Source: Hexactinellida sp. DTS-2022
Lineage: Eukaryota > Porifera > Hexactinellida
DNA length: 64,000 bases
Reading direction: 5' to 3'
NCBI GenBank assembly: GCA_028753945.1
Contig: JAPNXP010000001.1
Coordinates: forward strand, 14,312,501-14,376,500
The stretch's first letter is position 1, and each line of letters begins with the position of its first letter. The notes beneath the pieces are model-generated. The model worked only from the letters and a program-made list of their open reading frames with translations, was not told the origin of the DNA and ran no database searches. Shown one piece after another: positions 45,336-57,503 of the stretch. Position numbers and translations under genes: made by a program.

Positions 45336-46086
45336 CTAGCTTGCTGACATTTGTGTTGATTGGAGAGATGATCGCTCAGCCAGCCACTCTGGCCTGGTAC
45401 TGTTTGCAGCCAGGTTCGGGTATACCTCGGCCTTGAGTTCCTCCAGGTTGCCTACACACGTTCCCAGTTCTGTTGGGATGTTGGTGTCCGGATCTGCAGA
45501 GAATGGAATCCGGCCGTCGCCGATAGTCCGGCACAGGTTGGCAAAATCAGTAGCTGCTTCGTCGCCTCTCAGCTGAGCCCTCATGTTGGTATTGAGTCTC
45601 ATTACCCTGATTTGGCTCCACAGGTGAGAGTTTTTGAGACTGACATTGACGAAATTAACCCTTGTTCCGTTCTTGACAACCGGAATAATTTGCCTGAAGT
45701 CCCCGCAGAGAAGGGTTGGAATGCCGCCCATGGGTTTCTTGAGACTGGTGATGTCCTGCTAGGTCCGATCGATAGCCTCAAATGCTGATTTGTGGGTCAT
45801 GGCGCCTCGTCACGATGATGGCAGCTGCACACGGATGACCTTTGCCAAGGGTGAGTTGCTAGTGATGTTGCAGGTGGGCTGGTCCATCCTGTGTGTGTCC
45901 AGGGCACCTTGAATGTGCTGTGGAGAGTTCTTCCGCCTTGTAGGAGGGTGGCAGCAATACCGCTAGAGGCTGGTGCCAGCACGATTTGCCTTGAGACCTG
46001 ATCTTGGAGAGGATGAGGTTGATGAGGTACGTCTTGCCGGTCCCGCCCACAGCATCGAGAAACATGTTGTTGTCATTGTGTTGTTC
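45336..46086 (-). pseudogene. Helitron Pif1-type helicase, unit B
   Basis: The minus-strand helicase domain carries Walker A (DAVGGTGKTYL near 46055-46023) and a DEAP motif near 45800. Next come GIPTLLCGDFRQIIPVV (motif III-like, near 45680-45730) and LNTNMRAQLRGDEAA (near 45560-45600). In Helitrons this 5'-3' helicase is fused behind the Rep nuclease. Here it is separated from Rep by an inserted LINE, and a frameshift splits motif I from the later motifs. Confidence 0.85.
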
Positions 46087-46116
46087 TTGTTGTTGTTGTT
46101 GTTGTTGTTGTTGTTG
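46087..46116. repeat. (GTT)n at the LINE/Helitron helicase junction
   Basis: On the minus strand this is (CAA)n, reading as poly-Gln just ahead of the helicase Walker A. It probably includes the 3' simple-repeat tail of the inserted LINE, fused to a CAA/AAC repeat in the Helitron linker. Confidence 0.7.
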
Positions 46117-46685
46117 AAGCAGCATCAGCGTTTGATCTAGGTAATCCAGTTCGGGTATGCCTTTCTCAGGAACGCTACCACCTTGTCTGAGTCTTCCCAT
46201 AGTGATTATGGCCCTTGCGCGACCGTACCCCAGTGATGTGAAATGAGTGGACAGAATGCCCAGTGTAGATTGTCGTTATCAGGACAGCTCTTGCAGACCT
46301 GGCATAACGGACTGTCTGCTTTCCCAATTCTGTGGAGGTAACTCTGCTTTTGATACAGTGACCTGTTCTGAGTTGACTAATGGTAGTCTGTTCCCTCTTT
46401 GTCGATGTCCTTTAAGTCCTTCTGTCTATTCTTGATCTGTATACTCCCTGTAGGACTGGGTGACATATACCGGGATCTGCAATCTTCTTGGTGATGATGT
46501 GGAACTTCTTGTTTTGGTAGTTCACTTGCTTCTATCACTGACACAAGTGCACTCTCGTCGCCTTTGATTCCTGTGTGTCACAGTATCCACTGTAAGTAGA
46601 GATGGCCTTCAGTTTGTTGGAGCATGATGTTGAGTTGAGAGAAGCCTTGGCAATGTTTTTAGCATAAGCTTGCTGTCTGTTAATT

Positions 46686-47060
46686 TCAGCACTCGGGTCC
46701 AGGCTCTGCCTTCAGCCACTCCAGCGCCAGTCTTAGAGCGTTAAACTCTGCTTGTAAAGGTATAGTGACTTGTCCAGCGGGACATTTTAGCTCTGTCACT
46801 TCCTCCCGGTTGCCATTGCAGGTCACTGAGGCGCTGCCTCCCCTAGTGGATCCGTTGCGTGCAGAGCCATCTGTATATATTAGATAGTCTAATGGGAAGT
46901 GACTATTCTCGATCTCGGTGCTCCTCTCCCTGTAGCTATGGGTTTCTCTCTTTACGAAATCGGTGTTGATGTTAACGTTGGCGAGGTTGGAGTCTGTAAG
47001 CCAAGATGGATGAGTTATTGCTAGCATTAATTCCTCCCTGTTGCATTCATTGATGTTCAT
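46686..47060 (-). pseudogene. LINE RNase H domain
   Basis: The frame reads YLIYTDGSARNGSTRGG then PLQAEFNALRLALEWL. TDGS supplies the first catalytic aspartate and AEFNAL the glutamate of RNase H; the last aspartate lies beyond the end of the open frame. It degrades RNA in RNA-DNA hybrids during retrotransposition. Confidence 0.85.
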
Positions 47061-47654
47061 TTCCTGTGCGCGTTCTCTGCTGTCGTTTGTCTACCCGGCC
47101 TTCTTTCTTAATCTGTTTCTAGGAAAATTTTCAGTCAAGTGTCTCCTTGGGTGTTCGCGCTTAATCTCACGGATTTCTCCCAGGCAATTGCAGGAGCTCT
47201 TATTCCGAGTGTCTCCACCGATGTGAGTTCTGCCTCGATTTGTAACGCTTCTACTGGGGTAGTCAGTAGAAGTCCTGACATTCTCGAGCTGCGTCCCTCT
47301 GTGCTCTCTCTAGTTTGTTGCTGTTAGTTTCAGAGAGCCAAGGCTGCCACGCAGATCTACAATATCCGAGGATCGGCCTGCACATTGTCTGGTACACCGT
47401 CCGGAGTTCGGCAAGTTTCCACCCCCAGTCAGTGCCGGATAGCTAACTAAAAATGCAGTTTCTTCTCTTGATCTATTCTGTGACTCTCTTTGTATGTTCG
47501 GTTGAGGTTAGTGACCTGTCGTAAGTCACTCCGAGGAAGGTAGGGTTTGGGTTCCACGTTAGGCATTTGCCATTAATCTGGAGATTCGGCTTCCATCAGA
47601 CCTCTCACGGATCCTAGGTAAGAAGTATGCTTTCGCATTTGTCGGGGTTTAGTT

Positions 47655-48300
47655 TCATTTTCCATCTGATGCTCCATTCTGCCACCTTGTTAATTGCATG
47701 CTGGACCTTACTGGTGACTGCTGTTTTGTCTCTGTGTGCGTGGCCCAGCACGCGATGTCGTCTGCGAACATACTGACGTGTATGCCTCCATTTCCTACTA
47801 TGCTTTCTGTAACGTCGTTTATGAATACGATAAATAGTAGTGGGCTGAGCACTGCTCCCTGTTGTACGCCTTGGGAAGATTTCCTTGACTTGCTTAAACT
47901 ATTACCGACTCTCACTTGGATTTCCGGTCTCTAAGGAACCCTCTTATCCAGGTTGTCATCTGTTCGGGATTCGAGCTGTATTAGCTAGTTAATCAATCCA
48001 AATCTCCAAACCTTGTCGAAAGCCTTGCTGAAGTCCAGCAGTGCCAGGACAGTTCTCCAGAATGTGTATTTGAAAGCCACTGTGTACCAGTTGTGACAAT
48101 TTGATGGTTTGGTCTTCTGTAGAGTGTAGGGGTCTGAAGCCTGCCTTGGTTCGGACTTAGTTTGCCGTTCTTCACCATAATGTGCATAAGTCTCATGACC
48201 ACCATCCTCTCCATCACTTTTCCCAGACATGATGTTAAGCTGACAGGTCTATATGACTACATCTTCTCAGTATCCTTATTATTCTCTAGTGTAGGAATGA
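47655..48300 (-). pseudogene. LINE reverse transcriptase (broken)
   Basis: Across three frames the minus strand encodes SLTSCLGKVMERMVVMRLM (near 48240-48190), then LLDFSKAFDKVW (near 48040-48000) with the first catalytic aspartate. It then encodes SQGVQQGAVLSPLLFIVFIN and HVSMFADDIACW (near 47765), the FADD catalytic box. These are the ordered RT motifs of non-LTR retrotransposons. At least two shifts and stops separate them. Confidence 0.88.
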
Positions 48301-48859
48301 ATCGAATGATGGTTGCTCTTCTCCGAGATATTGGTGTGTATCCCTGGAACTTCTAGGAGGAGTTGATTATCAACAATAATCTTTCTCGTGCTGTTGTTGG
48401 GAGGAAGGTGATAAATCTCGGAGCTATCTCATCAGGACCGCCTGCCTTGGTAACTTGTGTTTGCTAACAGCTTGTTCCAATTCAGTCCCTATGAAGTCGT
48501 GGCTCCCAGAAAATCCTGAAAATCAGAAAATCCTGGATGTTCGCTCTCGCAATGCTCGGCACTTGTATCCCTTTCTTTGCTATTCTTTAGTTGTTGCTTG
48601 GCGAAACATCCAGGACAGCGTCAGCTGTTGTTATCCCAGTGCATCTGTTGTTTTTCCCTTGTAGTCTTGCTGCATAGTTTATGACAAGTGCTTTGCCATA
48701 CGCGGCATTCATCGGCTGCCGCACCTTTCGGGTTTTCTTGTTTCATACGCAGCATGTTTCCGCTCCTGATGCTGGGTGGGTCTCTGTTGGATGGCTTATA
48801 GAGCTTGACGAGTGTGTACAGTTTTGACATGTCCACTTTATCTATTTGTTTGCTATATC

Positions 48860-48975
48860 CTTGATAGCCTGGTGCATGGTTTGTGGAAGTCTCTGTGGCA
48901 TAGTGCACATGTTATTGGTCTTTGTGTGTCCTCACTCCTGTTTTGCAGCCTGTGCAGGCAGGTCTTGGATTAGTT
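48860..48975 (-). pseudogene. LINE PHD-like zinc finger
   Basis: CTGCKTGVRTHKDQ, then after a one-base shift CALCHRDFHKPCTRLS, gives the cysteine/histidine spacing of the PHD-like finger near the N-terminus of many CR1/I-type LINE proteins. It follows a NIATNPRP block equivalent to the common GDIxxNPGP motif. Confidence 0.7.
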
Positions 48976-49181
48976 GCTATGTTCCCAGCCTGTTTGATTA
49001 GCAGGCAGTGGAGGTAGGCGGATCTCCTCCACTGCCCTCCGAAAACTCGGATTTTCTGAAGTGTGGTCGCGCGGCTCGCGCCCAGTCCAGTATCCTCTTT
49101 GAGGAGTAGCGACTGGTGGTGCTGAGTTCCTGTCATTAGAGTATCTACGGGGCACCGCGAGGAAGTAGAGAGGATTGGCCC

Positions 49182-49182
49182 G

Positions 49183-49223
<41 letters not shown>
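49182..49223. repeat. (GTT)n within the Helitron linker
   Basis: On the minus strand this is (AAC)n, reading as poly-Asn after DQRQVYNAFLEMLDD. It marks the upstream side of the LINE insertion. Confidence 0.9.
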
Positions 49224-49225
<2 letters not shown>

Positions 49226-51481
49226 CATCAAGCATTTCAAGAAATGCGTTGTACACCTGACGCTGGTCGTTGGTATCCAGCCTGGATAGCTAACTCCTCT
49301 TGGTCGTAGTCAACTTGTCTATGGTACTGTCCTGTATTGTGGTCCTTGGCACTCTCTCAGGGCCAGGCAGGCCATAGACTGGCAGTGACTGATCACCCTT
49401 TAAAGACACCTTATTTTCCAGTGACCAGAGCGCCTAAAAGGGAAAGAATATCGAAAATATGCCAGCGTGATCATTTGGATCGAGAGATCACCAGAAAATG
49501 ACGCTCACATACCTGGCTGTATATTTCATTATTGCAGTTGGCCTCTTGGTTGTTGATACTGCGCCTGTGCTGGTGGAGAAGTCCTCAGACAGCTGTCCGT
49601 GAAGAGGTTCCACATTTCTCCAGGATTGCTGGGCTGCCGCTGCATGTGGAGAGGATGATGGCTAAGAGGCTCCTTAGGTTGGCAGGAGACTTGGTGACAG
49701 TGGCCTCCTCCATTGCCAGGCTCAGGTGTTGATCGTTTCAGGAGTCCTCTGAACAAGCAGGCTTCCCGAAATGTGTTGCAGATGTTGTTGTTGACCGTTC
49801 TGAGGTCCTGGAGAGAAGTGGGGTCGGACACCTCGTTGAGCAAGAGCCGCAGGTAGTAGCATTTCCCAGCTCTGGGACTGAAAGTATAGATTCTACCAAT
49901 GGCATGAACCCTCCAGATGTCGTCAACTTGATCCTCTCCGTCTACCAACTCTCCTCTCTTGCGTAGCTCCCACTTCTTGGTGCCCTTGTTCCAGGTGTAG
50001 TACTCGGAAAACTCGGGGTATTTAATGCTATATGCAAAGCTGTCTTTGGTGCAGAGTTCAAAGAAGGCTGTTAGGATAGTTGTTAGGGGTGGGCCTTGTG
50101 CTCTAGGGCGTTGGTTTCGGAGATCATCACCTCCGGCCGTTCTCCAGGTGCACTGCCATGCCAACCCAGGCGGGAAGTGCTCGTGAGTGGGGTGTCGGGG
50201 ATGCGCCAGGCTGCTTCGCTGCTGCCCACATACCTGGCATTCTGGAACTGGGCGACTCTTCCACTGCCCTGAGCTGGTGTGGCTGCTCTTGGTGTTTCCC
50301 TCCTCTGTGCGCTGCAGTTCGAACACCGCTTGGTCCGTTCCATTAGTACGTATTTCAGTGCGGACTAGATGCTTTTGATGCTGCTGCAGATCTCTACGCT
50401 GATGTGACAGTTGAACTGACGCACCAGAAGGGATTGTATGGCACTACCCACTGGTTGGTGACCTCCTGTCTATCTGCTGGACATACTGGCGCATATTTAC
50501 AGTGCCTGTGCTTCGGCCGTAATCTGGCTTGCGGCGGCGGTATATTGGGTAGCTGTCGTTTCCTTGCTCTGTGCATTGGAGGAACTGATCGGGGAAACCC
50601 TTGGTGCACTGACCATCTACCAAGCAGGGAGAGTTCCTATTTAGAGAGCCGCATGGACCGATAATCATTTGAGCGACGACCCGTTTGTGGAGCGTCATGT
50701 GACTCATGTCATTTTTCTTGTCGGGGAACTCCCCAGAGTTTATCATGTCAATTTCTTCAGGTCTGCACAGAAATTGCAGAAATTGAAATTGCCAGCCAGG
50801 TGAGGGTGTGAGCATGAGCACGGACTACTATTCTAGTACTCGATTGAGTACAGCCATGTCCGGAGTTTTCCGATTGCGTCTTTCTTAATCAAGAATATCA
50901 TTTAATTAAGTTTCTTACGAAACCCCCTAGCAACTAAGTCCGGCCGGTCCTGGGGCTCCTTGCTTGGCTTCAGGTCATCCACAATTTCGCGCCGCTTGGG
51001 ATTGCATGTCATTGTGATGAATAAGTCAGCTTCTCATGCGTAGGACGTATGCCATGGCATCGCACTGTTTCTCATGCATGTACCTCGTCCCACCTGTGTG
51101 TGTAGCTGGGAGCTCCACCCTCTGGGAGACTTGGCCATAATCTCCATCTGCTGCCAGCAGGCTGTCTCGGAGCCTCGTTAGCTTCCGTCCTGAGGATCTG
51201 CTGCTGCGATCTTGCAGCAGGCAGCGACCAAGTACTGCTGGAAGAGACGCGCACCCTGTAGCAGGTAGTTTCCGTCCCTGACCATCATGTGTAAGCAGTT
51301 ATACTGTGCTGTGCTACTTACGCCCGTTTCTCCCCTGCATGTAGATGTGGTAGCCATCAGTGCCATATGGGAACAGCAGCGGGTATTGCAGAGGATCGTA
51401 TCCTGGGTGCAGCTGGAGATACGTTTGAGGTGGCCATCCTTGAGGCGAATAACGATTCTCTGTTCCCTGTTGGCTCATTAG
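49224..51481 (-). pseudogene. Helitron Rep region and linker, unit B
   Basis: Minus-strand fragments run from the N-terminal Rep block (about 51480) through a deleted HUH region. They include CGSLNRNSPCLVDG and CTKGFPDQFLQCTEQG (50821-50444) and a long conserved part at 50326-49529. That part contains LTAFFELCTKDSFAYSIKY, IGRIYTFSPRAGKCYYLRLL and SLQDLRTVNNNICNTFREA. The linker DQRQVYNAFLEML (near 49256) should lead straight into the helicase, but a LINE intervenes. Homologous to 14580-16196 but more complete on the C-terminal side. Confidence 0.88.
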
Positions 51482-51489
51482 CCATGAGG

Positions 51490-52463
51490 ATTGTTCTAAA
51501 AAGAATCAATGGACTTAAACGACATCCATGGTCCAAAATTTAACGCTAGTGAACAGGCCTTATTATAGCGTAGGTCACGAGGCATGATATTGAATAGAAC
51601 ACATATAGCATCATTAGGACTAATATATACTCTAATCTACCTATCTGAATTACAGACCTACCTATACTGAGATATTACCAAAATACTGCCCAGCATAATA
51701 TACTGATTATAGTCTAGATTAGTGATTACTTCTTAATTATAGTCTGAGAGCAACAGATGTATCTTTAGCCACTTATGCAGGATGCTTTTGCATCCACTGC
51801 AGCTTCTTACAGCCACTTATGCAGGATGCAGATTTAGACCTACAACGCAAAGCATGCCTTCGATATAATATAACATAATCTACACATTATAAAGACTATA
51901 GAAAGTTATTCTGATCACCAGGATTATTGAATAACGACGTAAGGACCTACCATTGGCAACGATAAACACAGTCCTGGTATTCCTTGTCGTCACTAGAACA
52001 GATAAAAATGCATTAATCATAGACAGATGAACATAACTACTATACTATGATTTGTCAATTACCCAAGAGTTATCGAGTCCATTTCATTGTCACGCGTATA
52101 TTCTCTCACTCTTCCTTCTTCCCTACAAACACAAGTAGAGCAGCGCCGCTAAATTAGGCATCCTTAAAGTGCAAATTTATTACACTTTTTCTTACATGTT
52201 TTTCATTCTGTCATTGAGATCATGGGAATTGCGTTTTGTTCGTACGTTATATTGAACAGATTAATCGAAAGCACGAATGCAGTAGTTGAGAAGCATTCTG
52301 CAATTACCATACGAGCCCTTGGGTATCAATGGTATCAATATCAAGCATACTAAATCAATCTATCCAAATTATTTTATGAACATGGCAGTTAAAAGCAGTT
52401 TATGTACCAAACTAGATTTTGATATGTTTAGATTATTCATATCTCTTTCAGAATGGGACAGAA
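51490..52463. other. AT-rich spacer without a recognised gene
   Basis: No coding or RNA signal found. A short direct repeat, CCACTTATGCAGGATGC, occurs at about 51768 and 51814. An open frame starting at 52286 runs on into the following Helitron and is not a gene. Confidence 0.5.
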
Positions 52464-53198
52464 TCTATATATATAAAAGACAATGTCTGTCTGTATGTCC
52501 TCACATCCCTGAGATGCCTGAACCGATCTCTACCAAATTTTGCATATTATCTAGGAATTACCTGACCACTCCAGATAAGGAATTTTTAAGAAAAATATTG
52601 ACATCTTCCCATCCCCAAGGTGACAAAACCTTTAACCAATTAAATTCGAGGGTTGTCTCAGTATGGATTAGCATCTAGCATTCAATTAGTATAGATGATT
52701 TTTATGTCTCTATCAATTGTTAAATGTGTAGTATAGAATGCCCGACTGATACTGTAATTTAATTGGGCGAGAGTAAATTAATTCATCCAATCAGTTATTT
52801 GTATTCCGTTTGTACGCATAGCTGAACATTGTATCCCTATATGATTTCCCATATTATAAACAACAATTGAATATACATATACGGAGACCAATAAAATTCA
52901 ACCTTACATTTATGTTGTTGAACAATTTAATAGTATTACCTATTGCTATATATAGATCGGGTTGACAAATTTTTGCCAACCTCAGTCATAATTGACATAC
53001 TAAATCCAAACCTGTTATTCAACTATTACTTATGCCACTTAAAAAACGTTCGCGTGTTGGTAATTATTGTAAACAAACTCCCAATACAGCGAGAAAGCGA
53101 TTAAAACGTGAAAATGAAACTGACCACCAAAGACTAAGCGTAGAAAAGCGTAGTAAACTAGCAGAAAAACGCCGCCCCGAGGGCGGCTTTTCGGCTAG
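52464..53198 (+). mobile_element. Non-autonomous Helitron with complete ends
   Basis: It starts with TC (TCTATATATATAAAAGAC) directly after A. It ends with CTAG directly before T, seven bases after a perfect GCCGCCC/GGGCGGC hairpin (53171-53187). TC start, hairpin, CTRR end, A/T insertion and no target duplication are the Helitron hallmarks. An outer inverted repeat AACTAGC/GCTAGTT surrounds the hairpin. It carries a short Rep N-terminal remnant but no nuclease or helicase. Confidence 0.85.
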
Positions 53199-53202
53199 TT
53201 AA
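53032..53202 (+). pseudogene. Helitron Rep N-terminal remnant
   Basis: A 56-residue open frame starts MPLKKRSRVGNY and continues RKRLKRENETDHQRL, EKRSKLAEKRR. This matches the Arg/Glu-rich start of many Helitron Rep proteins with its (E/D)T-Q-R repeats. It runs into the terminal hairpin and stops at the element's end, so it is a truncated start of a Rep ORF fused to the 3' terminus by internal deletion. Confidence 0.6.
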
Positions 53203-53478
53203 CCATAAATGTCTAACTCCCAGGAACTTTCCCTCATCTCTGCTCTAGACAGGAATAGTAGGAATTTTGTATACTAAATTACATGTTGAGTTTCTAACAT
53301 ATTACATTAATCAATACTATTCAAAACTTATTTGTGTAGTGAATATTTGTTTTTAACTTATCCTTGTATTATGCGTAGTAAATATAATCAAATTAAAAGT
53401 TTGTAACTCACAATTCACGATTCCTTGCCTCTTCTAAACGAAAAAATCATAAAATTATACAACACACGTGAGTATTGT

Positions 53479-53640
53479 ATATGTTATGGGCCAATATGCG
53501 AGATTTTTTAATAGGAGCATCTAAGGCGATTATAAAGTCGAGTTTTTTCACTTGTATCGTTACAAACGCTTATTTATATCCAATATGCGAAATTGATCAT
53601 CATGCATTGTGCCCAATTTCGCATATTGCCCATAACATAT
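53479..53640. mobile_element. Short TIR element with internal hairpin
   Basis: Ends ATATGTTATGGGC (inverted at 53640) enclose 162 bp. The right half contains a second hairpin, CAATATGCGAAATT with its complement (53581-53627). Flanks are AT-rich, so the target duplication (perhaps TA) cannot be fixed. Confidence 0.6.
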
Positions 53641-53815
53641 ATATGTCACAGATTATCCCTGGTCCTCGGGAGTGTGTAATTGGGAGCCCTGCATAAGTTG
53701 GCCTCACAGCATTTCTACATACCGTAGATACCTTGTAATATTTTCTGTTGCCTTTGGAAAGCACACACGGACAGTAGGGTATAGGTAACATGGTATCTAC
53801 GGCATACCATGGTTG

Positions 53816-53907
53816 CAGTGGCGTAGCCAAGCCCGGGCCTGGGAGGCACAGGCCCGGGAAACTTCTCTCTGTGCCCGGGCAATCACTCGGGGCTGGCTAC
53901 GCCACTG
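53816..53907. mobile_element. Tiny hAT-type MITE (CAGTGGCGTAGCCA)
   Basis: The 92-bp element has a perfect 14-bp TIR CAGTGGCGTAGCCA, a widespread hAT terminus. Flanks CATGGTTG (53808-53815) and CATGGGTG (53908-53915) are an 8-bp duplication with one mismatch. Internal GCCCGGGC palindromes are repeated. Confidence 0.85.
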
Positions 53908-53961
53908 CATGGGTGTCAAAGTTACTCTTCTGATGGGTCCTGATATTTATGAGGATAGACT

Positions 53962-54290
53962 CAGGCATGGGACCAAGCCCCAAAGGACTTAAGCCCTTTG
54001 GACTTAAGCCCATTTTTGAGAGCTTAAATCCGGACTTAAGTCTTCCTTTATTAAAAGGGCTTAAGTCTGGACTTGGACTTAAGCCCTTTATAGATGAACT
54101 TCAAGCCCTTTTCAAGGTACTTATTTAATAAAATACGGTATGGATTTCTAAATAATTATAGTAAAGACATAAGTCCAGACTTAAGCCCTTTATTAAGGGC
54201 TTATGCTTAGGCTTAGGCCCTTTTTTCAAAAAATGCTTAGAAAAATGGCTTGGACTACAGCCCTTCTGAAAGGGCTTGACCCCATGTCTG
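53962..54290. mobile_element. hAT-like MITE rich in CTTAAGCCC repeats
   Basis: Ends CAGGCATGGGACCAAGCCC and, complemented, CAGACATGGGGTCAAGCCC. About a dozen direct and inverted copies of (CTTAAG)CCCTTT fill the interior and can form extensive hairpins. Both flanks contain GAGGATA (53951, 54291), but an exact 8-bp duplication is not clear. Confidence 0.6.
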
Positions 54291-55419
54291 GAGGATACCA
54301 CTCTCATAGCCTTTTTAAAAATAATATTGGAATAACATATTCTATAGGCTATGCAAAGTTGCCAAATTTGACAATCTTTACCATCCATTGGTGTTCGTAT
54401 TAACGAGTTCTACTGTATACATGTTTTTTGGGCTGAAGAGGATTTCAAATATCATTGAATATTACTAAGCTAAATAATTTTAAGACAACAATATTTTATT
54501 GATTTAGGGGAGATAAAAATATGAGGTGCACGAATAATGGGGGCGAAATGATACTCTCGCAGCTATATTGACATTGGTGGGGAGGGCAAATGCCCCCCCA
54601 TTCGTGCCGTCTTATTGTATGTTGTGTTATTATCTGAAATTGTGAGCGAATCGAATAAAAACTGAAAGAGTTATTCCCAAATATGGGCCTTTATGACGTC
54701 ATAATCCCATTATTTCGCTTAGAAAACCAATAGATCGTTGTCAGCGTGTAAAATTACCGCTGCATGCCAATTTTCAGATCTCTAGAGCCTATGGTATTTC
54801 CTATTAATTCTGGACAAACACACACACACACACAAAAAAGTTTAGACTAAGATCGCTACATCTTAATACAACATCATATTTTCCAAATTCTTGAAGAGAG
54901 GGATCCCCCCTGTATTATTTAACAATGTATATTTAATATTTAATATTATATTAGTGATATTATTGGTGTATACAGTAAACATTGGAATTAAGTACTTGTT
55001 ACTTACTATGCCTTTAAATTATTATCTTAACTCAGCACCAATTGTTTAATTGAAATAATATTTGCTGACCTATCTATGGACGAGTATACATTTCGAACTT
55101 TGTTAAAACGATATGTAGATAAATAAACCAATTGCTTAGCGAACCAGTCATTTATTCATTTTAATCCCATTGCAATTTTTGCAATTTGAATTTTTGCAAC
55201 CCATTCCAATTTGAACCCCGAACTATTAATTATGATCACAGTAAGATCTTGCATGTAATTAATCTTTTCATTATCCAAAAATTGCAACCTATTCAATTTT
55301 GGTAGACACTTTAAACCTACCAAATTATTACCACATAGGGAGATAATTTATCTCAATCGATGATTCTCGTTTTCTCCATATATAGGCATTTACTGATGAT
55401 TGAGTTCTCCCAGCTCTAT
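54291..55419. other. Spacer upstream of the actin gene
   Basis: It contains a Tigger-terminus fragment (GTATTAACGAGTTCTACTGTA near 54397, one base longer than the family core), an (AC)n run at 54816-54834 and AT-rich DNA. No other gene is seen. Near 55376, CCATATATAGG is one base longer than a canonical CArG box and may be a weak SRF-type site. Confidence 0.45.
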
Positions 55420-55428
55420 TATATAAAG
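55420..55428 (+). promoter_or_regulatory. Actin TATA box
   Basis: TATATAAAG lies 108 bases before the actin start codon, a typical core promoter position allowing an 80-base leader. Its presence argues against the locus being a processed retrocopy. Confidence 0.65.
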
Positions 55429-55505
55429 CCAGAAATCTGCGTGGTTCTATAAATTCTATTATCTCAGAAATTCCGTTAGCAAATTCGAACTTTATTCTTC
55501 GCTAA

Positions 55506-56665
<1,160 letters not shown>

Positions 56666-56762
56666 CCGCCCTGCTTATGCTTGTGTGTCACCTGTACTTA
56701 TTGGTTAATACCTCCTCTCGTTTGTGTATAATTGTTAGGATTATGTATGTTAGTTGTGTCAA

Positions 56763-56768
56763 ATTAAA
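56763..56768 (+). terminator. Actin polyadenylation signal
   Basis: ATTAAA, about 100 bases after the actin stop codon, is a common variant of the poly(A) hexamer. Confidence 0.55.
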
Positions 56769-57191
56769 GATCCAAACGAAAAATTGCGCCTAAACAGCTT
56801 AACCACAAATCTGAGATTCTCAATTGGATTCGCAATGGTTGATTACCACATATACAACCCAAATAACAACAATAGGAGGCAAAGTTTATCCTAAAATGAA
56901 AATTAGAAACTGGCCTTCTTCTTTCTTGGCCTTCTCGGGAACATATATAGCCGTATATTAAGTAGGCCATGCCTCAACCCAGGCAGCTATCCAGGCGGAC
57001 ACACACGCCTCCTCAACGACCTCCGGACACGCCTGCGCCAGGGTAACCTAGTCTTCCCTCCGCCGATAGGGCCCCGGCGCCTGTCTCCTCCCCTCTCACC
57101 TGTTGACACCATCTACACACACTACTTAGAGAGATGCTCAGCCCAACCCGCCTCCCCACAGCAGTACCTCAGACAATTAATCGCCCTCAAG

Positions 57192-57503
57192 GTGGCCCTC
57201 GTCATACAATGCTCCGGTGTAGAAATCGGCCCTCGTGATGACCGCTGCCCTAAACTATACTTCAATATCAAGTGTCACAAATACCAATTCCAACAGCTAT
57301 TAGTACCTACGGACGCCCCCCACATCTTTTGGGTGCCGCAGCCACCACAGCCGACTAGACCAACACCTGGCACCAACCTCCACCTGTTAACCTCCCTAGT
57401 GAGACCGATCGTAAATCACTCGCATAGCCTGACAGCACTATGCTCGTTGTATCTGCGCCGCCACATTACCCCCCCCCCCCCCTGGAGGATGCCTTCTACT
57501 TAA
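57192..57503 (+). pseudogene. N-terminal part of the Penelope-like ORF, unit B
   Basis: The open frame extends upstream to about 56960 (includes LLNDLRTRLRQGNLVFPPP). From the ATG at 57192 it reads KLYFNIKCHKYQFQQLLVPT and SLVRPIVNHSHSLTALCS. It leads into RRHIT, also present in unit A, then loses frame in a C14 homopolymer. No known motif; presumably the RT N-terminal domain. Confidence 0.5.

Larger units (their letters stand above)
46117..49181 (-). mobile_element. I-type LINE inserted into the Helitron (internally deleted)
   Basis: In minus-strand order I see a PHD-like zinc finger (near 48870-48960), reverse transcriptase (48300-47655), RNase H (47060-46686) and a CAA-repeat 3' end. RT followed by RNase H points to the I superfamily. 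Both flanks are CAA/AAC repeats within the Helitron linker, marking the insertion site. The space between finger and RT is too short to hold an AP-type endonuclease, so that part is deleted. Frames are broken. Confidence 0.75.

Noticed and set aside
52286-52678. 130-codon open frame
   Set aside because: It crosses the 5' boundary of the Helitron at 52464, so it is a chance frame.
53165-53195. Hairpin followed by T-run resembling an intrinsic bacterial terminator
   Set aside because: The eukaryotic context and the CTAG end with A/T flanks identify it as a Helitron 3' terminus.
52464-53198. Repeats considered as a CRISPR array anywhere in the window
   Set aside because: No regularly spaced identical repeats with unique spacers are present; tandem motifs belong to MITEs or microsatellites.
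55376-55386. CArG/SRF box upstream of actin
   Set aside because: The AT core is seven bases rather than six, so it is noted only as a weak possibility.
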